The notes beneath the pieces were generated by a model. That model saw nothing but the letters and a program-made list of their open reading frames with translations. It searched no databases and was not told the origin of the DNA. A program made the translations under genes and the position numbers. Positions 27,696-36,592 of a stretch of DNA of 64,000 nt are shown in pieces (position 1 is the stretch's first letter; the number at the start of each line of letters is the position of its first letter). The stretch is from Ruminococcus flavefaciens (lineage in GTDB: Bacteria; Bacillota; Clostridia; Oscillospirales; Ruminococcaceae), in assembly GCA_023667045.1 (NCBI GenBank), contig JAMPAU010000001.1, positions 434,159-498,158 of the forward strand, given 5' to 3'.

Positions 27696-28466
27696 TCAGC
27701 CCTCATCAAAACTTAATTTCATATCAAAGAGTTTGTCGTCAACTTCACTTTCGGACATTTCAGGGTGTGCCAACGATATGCCCTCCGTTATAACCTCTCT
27801 CATTTCGTACTGTTCATCTTCGTCCAGTCCACCGGATAAATAAGCCCCCAACTGCACATCGTCCATACCGTGTTCATTTGCAGATTCAATAGTTGCATAT
27901 ACTTCCTTGCCATCCATATTGACTTTTTGTGCGTCAACATAAAATTCCGGTGAAATTTCCATGCCTGTCTTATCGGTGATAACCTTGTGCATAATACTGT
28001 TTCCTGCCAGTGAATAAGCAGCTTTTTCCTCATCTGTAAGCAGTTCAAGTTTCTGTGGGTCTTGCTGTACATCATTGTTAAGATAATTTAAATATGCCTC
28101 ATAGTCTTCAAAATCGTCCGGACCTTTAAGTGCAGACTCAGCACGCATACCAATATCAGCCGGCTCAATATCGCCTTCCATGCCACAGAGGGATTTTACA
28201 ACCGCCGAAATAAGACCGCCGACTACCTCTATAGTCTGGATAACCTCTGCTATCTCCACTATTGCGAGTTCCGGAAAAGCAATAGCCACTGCACCTGCTA
28301 TAGCCATACCAATCCCGCATATTTCAGGTCCGAAATCTTCCGCTACTTCCTTAAACTTATTTCCTAAGTTCTGAAAAAAACTCTTAATAGGAGATTCCGG
28401 AATTTTTGGAACAAATTTATCAAAGCTGAATGCATCGTTGCCGATACTGCTCGTTAAATCAAACAT
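27696..28466 (-). CDS. Hypothetical protein with Gly/Ala-rich hydrophobic hairpin
   Basis: A 256-aa acidic protein. After a polar N-terminus, residues about 45-95 form a glycine/alanine-rich hydrophobic stretch (ICGIGMAIAGAVAIAF, VVGGLISAVVKSLCG) broken by a short charged turn, as in membrane-inserting hairpins. The rest (about 100-256) is acidic and helical with no recognised domain. There is no signal peptide. Such a layout could be a membrane-active effector released when the system is triggered, or a bridging subunit; this is inference. It is encoded 22 bp after the HerA-like ATPase and 2 bp before the next gene. Confidence 0.7.
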   Translation of the reverse strand: MFDLTSSIGNDAFSFDKFVPKIPESPIKSFFQNLGNKFKEVAEDFGPEICGIGMAIAGAVAIAFPELAIVEIAEVIQTIEVVGGLISAVVKSLCGMEGDIEPADIGMRAESALKGPDDFEDYEAYLNYLNNDVQQDPQKLELLTDEEKAAYSLAGNSIMHKVITDKTGMEISPEFYVDAQKVNMDGKEVYATIESANEHGMDDVQLGAYLSGGLDEDEQYEMREVITEGISLAHPEMSESEVDDKLFDMKLSFDEG

Positions 28467-28488
28467 AATATTTATCCTCGCTTTCTGA

Positions 28489-31400
28489 TTATTTTTTACT
28501 TATATATCCCGACATTGCGTCAAAAACCTTGTCACATTTTCTTGTAAAGCTATTGAATATATCTTCCTCGCCGTCGTCAGTTTTTTTGCTATTTTTTCTG
28601 ATAATATCACTATCAGACGGCAGAGACATTATTTCATGGAGCAAAAAGGCTGTATTTTCTATAAAGCTTTTTCCGTTTTTAGCTTTTGTATCGTAAAAAG
28701 CACCAACAAGACGGAATGAAAAATAATTTGCACTTGATTCTATTCCGTATCGTCCGACAAATTTCTGAATTGCATTGATGTGTACAGCTTCTATTTTTTT
28801 CCCACCTTTGTTAAGTTCCAAGAAATGCACAAACGATTTCATTATCTGCCTGTGTATTGCATAAAATTCCTCAAATCTTTCAAGACTTACGTTCAAGAAC
28901 TGCATACCCGCAATAATTCCGGTATTTTTGCGTTTATAAAGATACTCGTTTGACATCTTGTGTATTTCTCCGGAAGTTACTTCGTTAGGAGATGTAGTGT
29001 CGCTAAGTTGAGCAATCTGTACTTGTACTGCGTTTTCATAGTTCTGTGAAAATACCACAGCACGACCTACTTCAAGAAAAGAAAGAAATTCCTTTTGCTT
29101 GTCATTGAGTGCCATTGTATTGCCGATTGCGTTTTTGTCGTCCTGAGCAAAAAGACGGTGTACTATTTTTGTGTTGGTATTTTTGAGGACTTCCGGTATC
29201 ATCTTGTCTGGTATCTGGTCGGCTATGATAAGAGATTCGCCGTACTTTCTTACTTCAGCGAGCATATCAGCGAATATCTCAGTACCGTGACGGCGGTTAG
29301 GGCTGTCACCCGGAGTGAACTTAGTAAGCAGTCTATGAGCTTCCTCAATAAGCGTGATGTGCATAAAGGACGGATTTTCCATATGTTCTGCTTTAAGAGC
29401 CTCATTCATATGCGACATGACAAGACCCATGACAAAGGCTTTTTCATCACCGCTTTTAATATCTTCAATTTCAAGAACTACTCTCATTTTCAGAAGTTCA
29501 TGGAAATTAACTGAACGTCTTGTATCAAGCATCTGACCTTTTGAGCCGATTGTAAGGCTTTGAAGTCTTGCCTTGATTGAGCCTATGTAATCTTTTTTCA
29601 GTCTGTCATCAAAACCCTGCTCAGAAACTACCTCATCAATAAGTGCGATAACTTCCGACAGTGTAGGAAAAGCAGTTGAATCTTCGGCGAAAGGGTCTTT
29701 GTTCTGAGCGTCATATTTTATGTTTCTGTTTGTTTCAATGTCCCAGCCGGCTTTTTCGTATGCCTTGTATATAGTAGCCTCTATAATCTGTGGAATAGCA
29801 GATTCCATATCAAAAGAAGCCTCAATGCTTGCCTTTACCATGTCAACGTGAGACGAAATAATTTCATGTCTGAAAAACTCAAAAGGATTCAGACGGAAAG
29901 GTGCTACCTGTTCATTGCCGAGCGTGAATATCACAAAGTCGTCGTAATTATTTCTTTGCATTATGCGGTATTCAGTCTTTGCTGGTTCAATAACCATAAA
30001 GGGCAGACCGCTCTGTATAAGGAGATTCTGACACGTGGTGGTTTTACCGCTGCCAGTAACTCCGGTAACAAAAATATGCTTGTTAAGTATATTTTTATTG
30101 AATGTAACCGGAATATTTTTCAGTTCAATGCCGGATTCGACAAGGTTTCCTATTTTAAATGAATCTGTTTCATCTCCGGAATCAAAATTAAGCCCGAAAT
30201 CCACTTCTTCCTTGAGAGATACGCCGTGTACTTCTTTCTGAGGAAGACCGACAATAAGGCTTAATTCGTTTGCAGAGTACCAGTTGCCCAGACGGCATTC
30301 ATGATTTTCAACGTTCTGAGAGAGTGCAGACCTTGTAAATTCTTCTGCTTTAGATGAGATGTCAATTCCGGAAATAACCGGTATCTGAAAATCAAGCAGA
30401 GCCTTGCATATGGGATTGCTGTTATTTACGTCAGTGTACTTCAAAGGCACACGGTTGCCCTCACTGCCAGAATACAGCGAAATAAAGGCATTTGAGAGTT
30501 TTCTAAGCTGACCTTTTCCGACCGTAAACATAAAAGAACAGCATGAAAAAAGACCCCGTCCCTTTCCGTAATCAAGACGTGGGAAAAGTACCTTGTCAAA
30601 ATATTCAATCCAGTCTTTCACCAGCTTGTTGTATTCTTCGCACGTTTCAGACTGACTTGTTGAATTATTAGTGCCTTTCTGCTCGGTAGCCGATTCAGAC
30701 GAACCATCAGAAAGATTTTTGGATTCCTGCTTGCTCTTGGAACTGCTTGTACCTGTCTGACGTGACTTGCTTGTACCCTTTGATTCGCCGTCAGTAGAGC
30801 TTCTGTCTTTTCCACTGCTTGACGTAGAAGACGAGTTAGTGCCTTCATTTGTGCCTATAGTATCGCTTGTGCTTTTTCCTTCCTGTATGGACGTGGAAAT
30901 ACTCGTGCCGGAGCTTTTATTAGAGCCTTTTGTAACAGATTTTGAGTAAGATTCGCCTTTGTTTTTTCCAACCTGTATAGAATGCTTTACACTGCCGGAC
31001 AAAGCTGTATAGAGCTTTTCGAGTTTTCTCTGAATAGTGAAAATTTCTTCCGGAGTATAGGCATTTGCAACAATCATAACGCCAAACTCATCACCGCACA
31101 TGACATCAACGAGACGGTCAACCGCCTGAAAAGCCTCTTTGTTTTCGTCAATACCTGGTACACCCTCAATAACACTGCACTCTGTCATTCGGAACATCTG
31201 CTTTCTGAGCATACGTGACTGCACAGGGTCTACTTTTTCAACTATACTGCCACGAAAATTTCCAACAATACTCTGTCTTAGAATCTGGTCGCCGACAGTA
31301 TTTATTGAGAGTTCACGCTTTTCTTCAATCTGATAAAGGTCACGTGAAACGCCGAAATAAAACTTTACTTCAGAGCCGTCGCTTAAAATCAGATAAATAA

Positions 31401-31623
31401 GGTTAGCACCCGAAATCCTCATTGAACTGATAACATTTTCAAGTGCTTCCTTTCTCGGTGCTTTTTCTTCAAAGGTAATGCGTTTTATCTGATAAAATAC
31501 TATATCCGAAATATTAAAATCTGAATATTTTTTGACATTGATTGCATTTTCGTCAACAAGATAATAATTGTTGAAATTTTTCAGAAAAGATTTTATCGTT
31601 TCAGAATAATTATTTAATTCCAT
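28489..31623 (-). CDS. HerA/FtsK-like DNA-pumping ATPase with Ser-rich insert
   Basis: A 1044-aa ATPase of the HerA/VirB4/FtsK group (DUF87-type), which forms hexameric rings that move DNA or protein. Walker A is GVTGSGKT at residues 521-528, Walker B is ITLIEEAHRLL around 755, followed by the typical RKYGESLIIADQIPDKM and KIVHRLFAQDD blocks. The N-terminal part (about 1-210) is unknown. Residues about 211-326 are a low-complexity Ser/Thr/Gly/Lys insertion that could be disordered or phosphorylated by the operon's kinase. No membrane helices are visible. The start at 31623 has GGAG six bases upstream; the ATG at 31635 overlaps that site. It is the first gene of the operon under a consensus promoter. 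Confidence 0.88.
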   Translation of the reverse strand: MELNNYSETIKSFLKNFNNYYLVDENAINVKKYSDFNISDIVFYQIKRITFEEKAPRKEALENVISSMRISGANLIYLILSDGSEVKFYFGVSRDLYQIEEKRELSINTVGDQILRQSIVGNFRGSIVEKVDPVQSRMLRKQMFRMTECSVIEGVPGIDENKEAFQAVDRLVDVMCGDEFGVMIVANAYTPEEIFTIQRKLEKLYTALSGSVKHSIQVGKNKGESYSKSVTKGSNKSSGTSISTSIQEGKSTSDTIGTNEGTNSSSTSSSGKDRSSTDGESKGTSKSRQTGTSSSKSKQESKNLSDGSSESATEQKGTNNSTSQSETCEEYNKLVKDWIEYFDKVLFPRLDYGKGRGLFSCCSFMFTVGKGQLRKLSNAFISLYSGSEGNRVPLKYTDVNNSNPICKALLDFQIPVISGIDISSKAEEFTRSALSQNVENHECRLGNWYSANELSLIVGLPQKEVHGVSLKEEVDFGLNFDSGDETDSFKIGNLVESGIELKNIPVTFNKNILNKHIFVTGVTGSGKTTTCQNLLIQSGLPFMVIEPAKTEYRIMQRNNYDDFVIFTLGNEQVAPFRLNPFEFFRHEIISSHVDMVKASIEASFDMESAIPQIIEATIYKAYEKAGWDIETNRNIKYDAQNKDPFAEDSTAFPTLSEVIALIDEVVSEQGFDDRLKKDYIGSIKARLQSLTIGSKGQMLDTRRSVNFHELLKMRVVLEIEDIKSGDEKAFVMGLVMSHMNEALKAEHMENPSFMHITLIEEAHRLLTKFTPGDSPNRRHGTEIFADMLAEVRKYGESLIIADQIPDKMIPEVLKNTNTKIVHRLFAQDDKNAIGNTMALNDKQKEFLSFLEVGRAVVFSQNYENAVQVQIAQLSDTTSPNEVTSGEIHKMSNEYLYKRKNTGIIAGMQFLNVSLERFEEFYAIHRQIMKSFVHFLELNKGGKKIEAVHINAIQKFVGRYGIESSANYFSFRLVGAFYDTKAKNGKSFIENTAFLLHEIMSLPSDSDIIRKNSKKTDDGEEDIFNSFTRKCDKVFDAMSGYISKK

Positions 31624-31658
31624 ATTCCACTCCATTCAATACGCTTTAATCGTTTTTT

Positions 31659-31687
31659 ATTATACATCAATATGTATATTTTGTCAA
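31659..31687 (-). promoter_or_regulatory. Consensus sigma-A promoter of the HerA-TerY-like operon
   Basis: Minus strand TTGACA (31687-31682), 17-bp spacer, TATAAT (31664-31659): a perfect consensus, 36 bp before the herA-like start. The spacer contains the inverted repeat TACATATTGATGTA, which could bind a repressor. Confidence 0.88.
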
Positions 31688-31860
31688 GTCATTTTTGAAC
31701 TTTTTTAAAAACACTGCACAATTGCTGATAAAAATTTAAATCAGATTTACAGCTATATATAGCCATATAAGTGCATTTTTCGTATTAAAAAAAGATTTAT
31801 AATTTTTATACAGATTTATTACTGCTGTATTTTTATAATTTAATTATACACATCTAGTCA
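31688..31860. other. AT-rich intergenic DNA upstream of the HerA-like operon
   Basis: The 31624-31956 gap contains the promoter, the 36-bp element and the lyase terminator listed separately. In the remaining part I see only AT-rich sequence with short palindromes (near 31752-31766) and no gene. Confidence 0.6.
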
Positions 31861-31896
31861 GACATACGTATGTCCGTTCAAAAAAAATTTACAATT
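31861..31896 (+). repeat. 36-bp intergenic element, copy 2
   Basis: Perfect 14-bp palindrome GACATACGTATGTC, then CGTTC, an eight-A run and TTTACAATT. It differs from copy 1 at two positions. A terminator stem follows nine bases later. Confidence 0.9.
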
Positions 31897-31904
31897 ATAT
31901 GAAA

Positions 31905-31943
31905 AAATACCTGCAAAATCCTTTACAGACCATGCAGGTATTT
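31905..31943 (-). terminator. Terminator of the rhamnogalacturonan lyase gene
   Basis: AAATACCTGCA (31905-31915) pairs with TGCAGGTATTT (31933-31943), an 11-bp stem located 13 bp after the stop codon on the minus strand. Confidence 0.85.
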
Positions 31944-31956
31944 GAGTTATTATTTA

Positions 31957-34900
31957 TTATTTTACAAGAGCCTGTCTCATAACAACGAGGTCAAAAACGT
32001 CAATTCTACCGTCGCCTGTGAGGTCACCGGCTTTCCAGTCAGCAAGTGTTGTATCGGAAACTCCGAGAATCCACTTCTGAAGCAGTACAGCGTCTGTTTT
32101 GTCAAATTTTCCGTCCTTGTTTACATCGCCTGTTATAGTTTCCGGCTCTGTCTTCTGATAAGGAAGAACATAGTCAACAGGAATAAGTTTCCATTTCTGA
32201 CAGTCATTGTCATTCCATGTCCACTGCTGAACGTTTGCACCAGAAGTCTTATCAGCATTGATAACTTCCATGCACGAAAGGTCTTTAGAAGAACGTGTAA
32301 CAACGGTATAAGTGCCGTCTTCATTGTCAACAAACTTAAAATACTGGTTGCTTGACTTCTGGAAATCATTTATATAGATATTAGCGCCATCCTTGTTGTT
32401 GTCGCACTGGAGGAGCAGTTCATTGCCCTCGCCCACACCAGAGTAAACATAGTAATAGCCCCAGTTTACTTCTTCAAAGTGCCATACATTGTGCTGTGCC
32501 GGACTTGCTGTATCTGCACCCCACTGCTGAACATTAGCACCGGCTTCTACCTTGCCGTCCTGTACTTCAAGAAACTGTCCGCTGTTTACATTCTGAATCA
32601 TGTAGTTTTTGGTTGTATCAAGAGTTGCACCGTCTTTTATGGTGATAGTTTCAATAGTCCATTTCTGGAAATCACTGCCGTTATCCGTATTCTGAACTAT
32701 ATTAGCACCGGAAGACTTAGAATCTCCGTCAACACTCAAACAACTTGCATCTTTGGTGGTTTTTGTAGTGATAGTGTAAGTGCCGTCGCCATTATCAAAG
32801 AACTTGAACTTTTGTGCGTCCTTTTCATTTTTAGCCCATATTTCAATGTTTGTGCCGTCTGTAGCCTTTCCTGCTGTCAGGTCAAGGTAATATGTTTTTC
32901 CGTCGCCGACATATGAACGTATATAATAGTAGCCGTCGCCAGCGTCCTGAAGTTTCCATGTATTCTGCACTGCCTCGCCGTCTGCACCCCACTGCTGAAC
33001 ATTAGCTCCAGCCTCAGCCTTAGCACTTTCAACTTCCATATAAAGACCACTGCCTACATTTTTGAACATATATTTAATGCTTGTGTCCATTGTAACGGCT
33101 GTCTTTACTGGTAAAGGGTCTGGTATTTCAACGCCCTCTGTATTTACTGTGCATTTTGAACGTGCCGGCATATCATAGCCAGTGCCAATGAAAAAGCTTG
33201 TATGCGGTGGCTGATTGTAAGCTGTATTCTGTGCAGAAACCTGTGAGCGATACTGTGGGTCATGCATAAGGCACTGAAGTCTGTAATCAGTATCATATGT
33301 GGTTGTGAAAATTCTTATTGATTTGCCGTCAGCAGCACGGACTATTAATTCTTCACGCCAGTCGCCGAAAATATCAGCGGAAAGACAAGGCGTACCCTTT
33401 GTAGTATTGCAGGTGTAGTAACCGTCTGTCTGCATAAGCTGTGTGATTTTACCGTTTTCGGTCATTTTGCTGATTTTTGCCGGAGAATCTGTGTAACCGT
33501 CAAGTATTTCACGCTCCAAATCGCCGTCCCAGTAAGTAAGGAAGTTAATAGCAGGTCTGTTGCATGAGAGAGTTTCACCTTTTGCGTTTTTTACAGGAGT
33601 AGAGCCGTCGGATTCCTTGTTGCCCCAAAATTCAGCACCCGCATTTCCAACCCATATATTATCGGCACAGCAACGTCCGGTATCGCCTGCTCCGTCATTG
33701 TGGAAGATAATTTTTCCGGTGTCACAGTCGATAAGCGAAACTCCGTAAGGTTTGTCTTCGTGGCAAATCCAAGCTTCGAGACCTTCATTAGTCGGGTCAA
33801 GGTCGCCGACGTGCATAGCGTCGCCGTGTCCCTGATTGGTATTCCAGAGGATTTTGCCGTTATCGTCAATACAGGTAGAGCCTGTTATGATTTCCTGTTT
33901 GCCGTCGCCGTCAACGTCCGCTGCCATTGAGTTGTGGTTGCCGTCGCCGAATCCGGCAGTACTACTGCTTGTTCCGGTATCGAAAGTCCACATCTTGACG
34001 AGCTTTTTATTTTCAACCTTATAAGCTGTAGCGGTCATTCTGGCATAGTAGCCACGACCAGTCACAACACATGGGTGTACGCCGTCGAGATATGCGGTAG
34101 TACCCCAGAATCTGTCAACACGGTTGGTTTTGTCGCTTGTCTTGCCCCATTTGGTAGTATCACCTCTTGCTGGTTCGTAAGGTACGCTGTCAAGAGCCTC
34201 GCCTGTTGCACCGTCAAAAAGCGTATAGTATTCGTCGCCCTCAATAATAAATCCGGAAGAATTACGGTAATCTTTAGATGCGTCGCCGATTACTTTTCCT
34301 GTACCGTCAACAGTGCTGTCAGCTGTCTTACAACACATTTCGGCTTTTCCGTCGAGGTCATAGTCTGCAACAAAAAACTGTGTATAATGAGCTCCGGCAC
34401 GGATATTAACGCCCATGTCAATACGCCACAGACGCTTGCCGTTGAGTTTGTAGCAGTCAATAAATACCTTTCCGGTCTTACCGCTCTGTGAGTTGTCTTT
34501 TGAATCAGACGGGTCCCATTTCAAGAAAAGCTCATACTCGCCGTCGCCGTCAACGTCGCCCACAGACATATCATTAGGGGTATGACTTGAACTAGGCGGA
34601 CTTAACTTTATGTCAAAATATGGTGCGTCAGCCTGAATGGAACAGGTATCGCTTGTAAGCAGTTTAGAACCACTGTAGCACTCTACCTTATATACAGACT
34701 TTGCATTTCCGGACTTATCAAGAAAACACGTTGCACCCTTTGTGGTCGCATTATCCTTATCAGTACTTGTGTAAACAAGGGTATTGTCACGGTAAAGCTT
34801 GAATACTGAATCATCGGGGTCTGTAGCAAGAAAACGCCAGTTTACAAGCATTCCCTCGCCTGTATTAACTGCACATATTCCCCTGTCAAGATACTCAACA

Positions 34901-35028
34901 ACATTACTCTGAGTATTATTGACTTTCACCGCATTTGCATACGGTACAAAAGCCGACATACCGCTGAGTGCCGTAAGCGAAACAACACCTAAAAGCAATG
35001 CAGATGCAATTTTTTTCTTCATACGCAT
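31957..35028 (-). CDS. Dockerin-bearing rhamnogalacturonan lyase (PL11) with ricin-like modules
   Basis: A secreted pectinase of about 1023 aa. A signal peptide (1-30, ending ANA) precedes a PL11 rhamnogalacturonan lyase domain (about 35-640), recognisable from VEYLDRGICAVNTGEG, the repeated D-x-D-G-D calcium loops (VGDVDGDGEYEL, AADVDGDGKQEI) and HNDGAGDTG. It cleaves the rhamnose-galacturonate backbone of pectin by beta-elimination. Two ricin-type beta-trefoil modules (about 650-950) follow, with repeated NVQQWGAD and QKWK blocks. A type I dockerin closes the protein (GDVNKDGKFDKTDAVLLQKW and GDLTGDGRIDVFDLVV). The dockerin implies attachment to a cohesin scaffold, as in Ruminococcus cellulosomes. 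The start at 35028 has GGAGG about ten bases upstream and gives a proper signal peptide. Confidence 0.93.
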   Translation of the reverse strand: MRMKKKIASALLLGVVSLTALSGMSAFVPYANAVKVNNTQSNVVEYLDRGICAVNTGEGMLVNWRFLATDPDDSVFKLYRDNTLVYTSTDKDNATTKGATCFLDKSGNAKSVYKVECYSGSKLLTSDTCSIQADAPYFDIKLSPPSSSHTPNDMSVGDVDGDGEYELFLKWDPSDSKDNSQSGKTGKVFIDCYKLNGKRLWRIDMGVNIRAGAHYTQFFVADYDLDGKAEMCCKTADSTVDGTGKVIGDASKDYRNSSGFIIEGDEYYTLFDGATGEALDSVPYEPARGDTTKWGKTSDKTNRVDRFWGTTAYLDGVHPCVVTGRGYYARMTATAYKVENKKLVKMWTFDTGTSSSTAGFGDGNHNSMAADVDGDGKQEIITGSTCIDDNGKILWNTNQGHGDAMHVGDLDPTNEGLEAWICHEDKPYGVSLIDCDTGKIIFHNDGAGDTGRCCADNIWVGNAGAEFWGNKESDGSTPVKNAKGETLSCNRPAINFLTYWDGDLEREILDGYTDSPAKISKMTENGKITQLMQTDGYYTCNTTKGTPCLSADIFGDWREELIVRAADGKSIRIFTTTYDTDYRLQCLMHDPQYRSQVSAQNTAYNQPPHTSFFIGTGYDMPARSKCTVNTEGVEIPDPLPVKTAVTMDTSIKYMFKNVGSGLYMEVESAKAEAGANVQQWGADGEAVQNTWKLQDAGDGYYYIRSYVGDGKTYYLDLTAGKATDGTNIEIWAKNEKDAQKFKFFDNGDGTYTITTKTTKDASCLSVDGDSKSSGANIVQNTDNGSDFQKWTIETITIKDGATLDTTKNYMIQNVNSGQFLEVQDGKVEAGANVQQWGADTASPAQHNVWHFEEVNWGYYYVYSGVGEGNELLLQCDNNKDGANIYINDFQKSSNQYFKFVDNEDGTYTVVTRSSKDLSCMEVINADKTSGANVQQWTWNDNDCQKWKLIPVDYVLPYQKTEPETITGDVNKDGKFDKTDAVLLQKWILGVSDTTLADWKAGDLTGDGRIDVFDLVVMRQALVK

Positions 35029-35099
35029 AAAAAACATTCCTCCGCTATAAAATATTACTAAAAATTTATCCACAAACGCCTCAAATATAACTAATATAG

Positions 35100-35128
35100 A
35101 TTGTAGCATATTTTTCACGAAAATGCAA
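35100..35128 (-). promoter_or_regulatory. Promoter of the rhamnogalacturonan lyase gene
   Basis: Minus strand TTGCAT (35128-35123), 17-bp spacer, TACAAT (35105-35100), leaving a leader of about 65 bases before the start at 35028. Confidence 0.72.
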
Positions 35129-35232
35129 TAGTTTTTTAAAAAAATATTTCGGAAATGTTAACAAAAAATAGACAGCATATGATTTTGTATCTGCTCTGCA
35201 TAAAAATTTACCTGTCCAAAGGCAGAATGAAT

Positions 35233-35772
35233 TTACGGCAGTCTATTCCGGCTGATAAAATCTGAAAACTGTGCAAAGACATTCTTTTCAAGCGAAGAAG
35301 TAAGAAACTTATTTCTTCTGTAAAGAATTTCCAGTCTTTCAGCTCTGATTCTGGCGGACGAAAGAGAGATATTGCATATTCCAGCTATGTCTTCAGCGGT
35401 ATGTAGATTAAGCCCCCAAAGAACGCAGGCAGGTGCTAATATACCTATGGCAAACCTCTCGGCTTCATATTCGCCTATATGATTGCCCATAAGAATATGC
35501 CCTATCTCATGTGCTATGCTATATCGCTGTACAGCCATTGAATCAGAATCATCAACAACAATGTACCATTTATTGCCGATAAGCATATTTTTGGCTCTTT
35601 CGCTGGTCATAAGCCTGTTTTCTGTGAGGAAGCTGTTCTTAACAATCGTTATGTTATAGTGCCGGCAGATTTGTGAAAGATTTACAGGAAGACTGCTGAC
35701 ACCGCATTCCAGAAGGCATTTCCAGCTTGAATTTCTGACATTTTTATAAATTTCATAAATCAAATTAATCAC
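35233..35772 (-). CDS. ImmA/IrrE-family metallopeptidase
   Basis: A 179-aa cytoplasmic zinc peptidase with the HExxH motif in AHEIGHILMGNH and the downstream glutamate in YEAERFAIGIL. ImmA/IrrE peptidases usually cleave an XRE repressor encoded next to them to switch on mobile elements or stress genes; here an XRE gene lies 107 bp upstream on the same strand. The C-terminal third (about 120-165) looks like a small helical HTH-like tail. The start is either the GTG at 35772 or a TTG at 35763, which has GAGGTG six bases before it. An inverted repeat (TCACCTCA...TGAGGTGA, 35769-35802) covers this start and could hide the ribosome site. Confidence 0.88.
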   Translation of the reverse strand: MINLIYEIYKNVRNSSWKCLLECGVSSLPVNLSQICRHYNITIVKNSFLTENRLMTSERAKNMLIGNKWYIVVDDSDSMAVQRYSIAHEIGHILMGNHIGEYEAERFAIGILAPACVLWGLNLHTAEDIAGICNISLSSARIRAERLEILYRRNKFLTSSLEKNVFAQFSDFISRNRLP

Positions 35773-35802
35773 CTCAAAAATAGTATATCAATTCTGAGGT
35801 GA
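35769..35802. promoter_or_regulatory. Inverted repeat over the ImmA ribosome site
   Basis: TCACCTCA (35769-35776) and TGAGGTGA (35795-35802) can pair with an 18-base loop. The left arm, read on the minus strand, contains the GAGGTG ribosome site, so the hairpin could limit translation of the peptidase. Confidence 0.5.
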
Positions 35803-35879
35803 TTGTCATATTGTCATTCTACTTCAAAAAACGAAGTATATTATTATATGGCAATACAAATATTATTTAACTTAAAATA

Positions 35880-36371
35880 TCAGTATTCGTCTGTATCGTC
35901 CGGAGCATTAAGAACGTCGCTGAAATCTCCGGTAACCATACGAGGAGGCGAATTATCAAAACTTCTCGCTGAGACACGGACAGTCTGAATATTTATATTA
36001 TTTTCCGGTCTGTTATTTTTCTGTAGGGCGGATTTTTCAAAGTCTGCCAGAGCGTCAGCCCTTTCTTTCAGCCTTGCCTTGCCTATATTGGAAAGACTGT
36101 TATAGACGGCGAGAAGTTCCCGCTCATCGTCAGCGAGCAAGGATACATCAACGCTGTCTTTATTGCCCGAAAAAAGCAGATTAAAGTCTATATTAAGGTA
36201 CTCTGCCAGTTTCAGCACTTTGTCGTATGACGGGGTTTTAAGCCGTCCTTTTTTCCAGTCGGTAAGAAAACTCGTGTTGATATTACAATTTATAAGACAT
36301 TGCTTTTCAGTCAAGCCTTTTCTTTGTATATACTTCAACAGAATTTCTAATATTTGATAGCTATTATTCAC
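35880..36371 (-). CDS. XRE-family regulator, partner of ImmA-like peptidase
   Basis: A 163-aa DNA-binding protein. The N-terminal domain (about 1-70) is a helix-turn-helix (QILEILLKYIQRKGLTEKQCL...NTSFLTDWKKGRLKTPSYD), and a helical C-terminal part (DDERELLAVYNSLSNIGKARL) resembles that of phage-type repressors. A disordered tail ends with DDTDEY. The GTG at 36371 is chosen because AAGGAG lies eight bases before it; the longer reading starting upstream lacks a ribosome site. The pair with the ImmA peptidase is typical of integrated element switches, although I see no integrase here. The third copy of the 36-bp element lies in the intergenic DNA upstream. Confidence 0.87.
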   Translation of the reverse strand: MNNSYQILEILLKYIQRKGLTEKQCLINCNINTSFLTDWKKGRLKTPSYDKVLKLAEYLNIDFNLLFSGNKDSVDVSLLADDERELLAVYNSLSNIGKARLKERADALADFEKSALQKNNRPENNINIQTVRVSARSFDNSPPRMVTGDFSDVLNAPDDTDEY

Positions 36372-36550
36372 AAAAAAATCTCCTTTTCCATAAGAATTTA
36401 ATATTGTTCTGTTAACTGATACTAAATTTCTTATCAAAATATTAACGGCAGTAATAAATGATGATATAAAATACCACATTATAATTTTACCACAAGTATA
36501 TCAAAAAGTAAACAGAAATGAGTGATTTTATGATACTCAGACAAAAAAAT

Positions 36551-36586
36551 AACCTCTCATATGTGTAATTTTACGGATGAGAGGTT
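36551..36586. terminator. Stem-loop next to 36-bp element copy 3
   Basis: AACCTCTCAT (36551-36560) pairs with ATGAGAGGTT (36577-36586), flanked by A-runs and T-runs. No gene ends right here on either strand, so it may insulate the divergent promoters or end a small unannotated RNA. Confidence 0.6.
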
Positions 36587-36592
36587 TTATGC

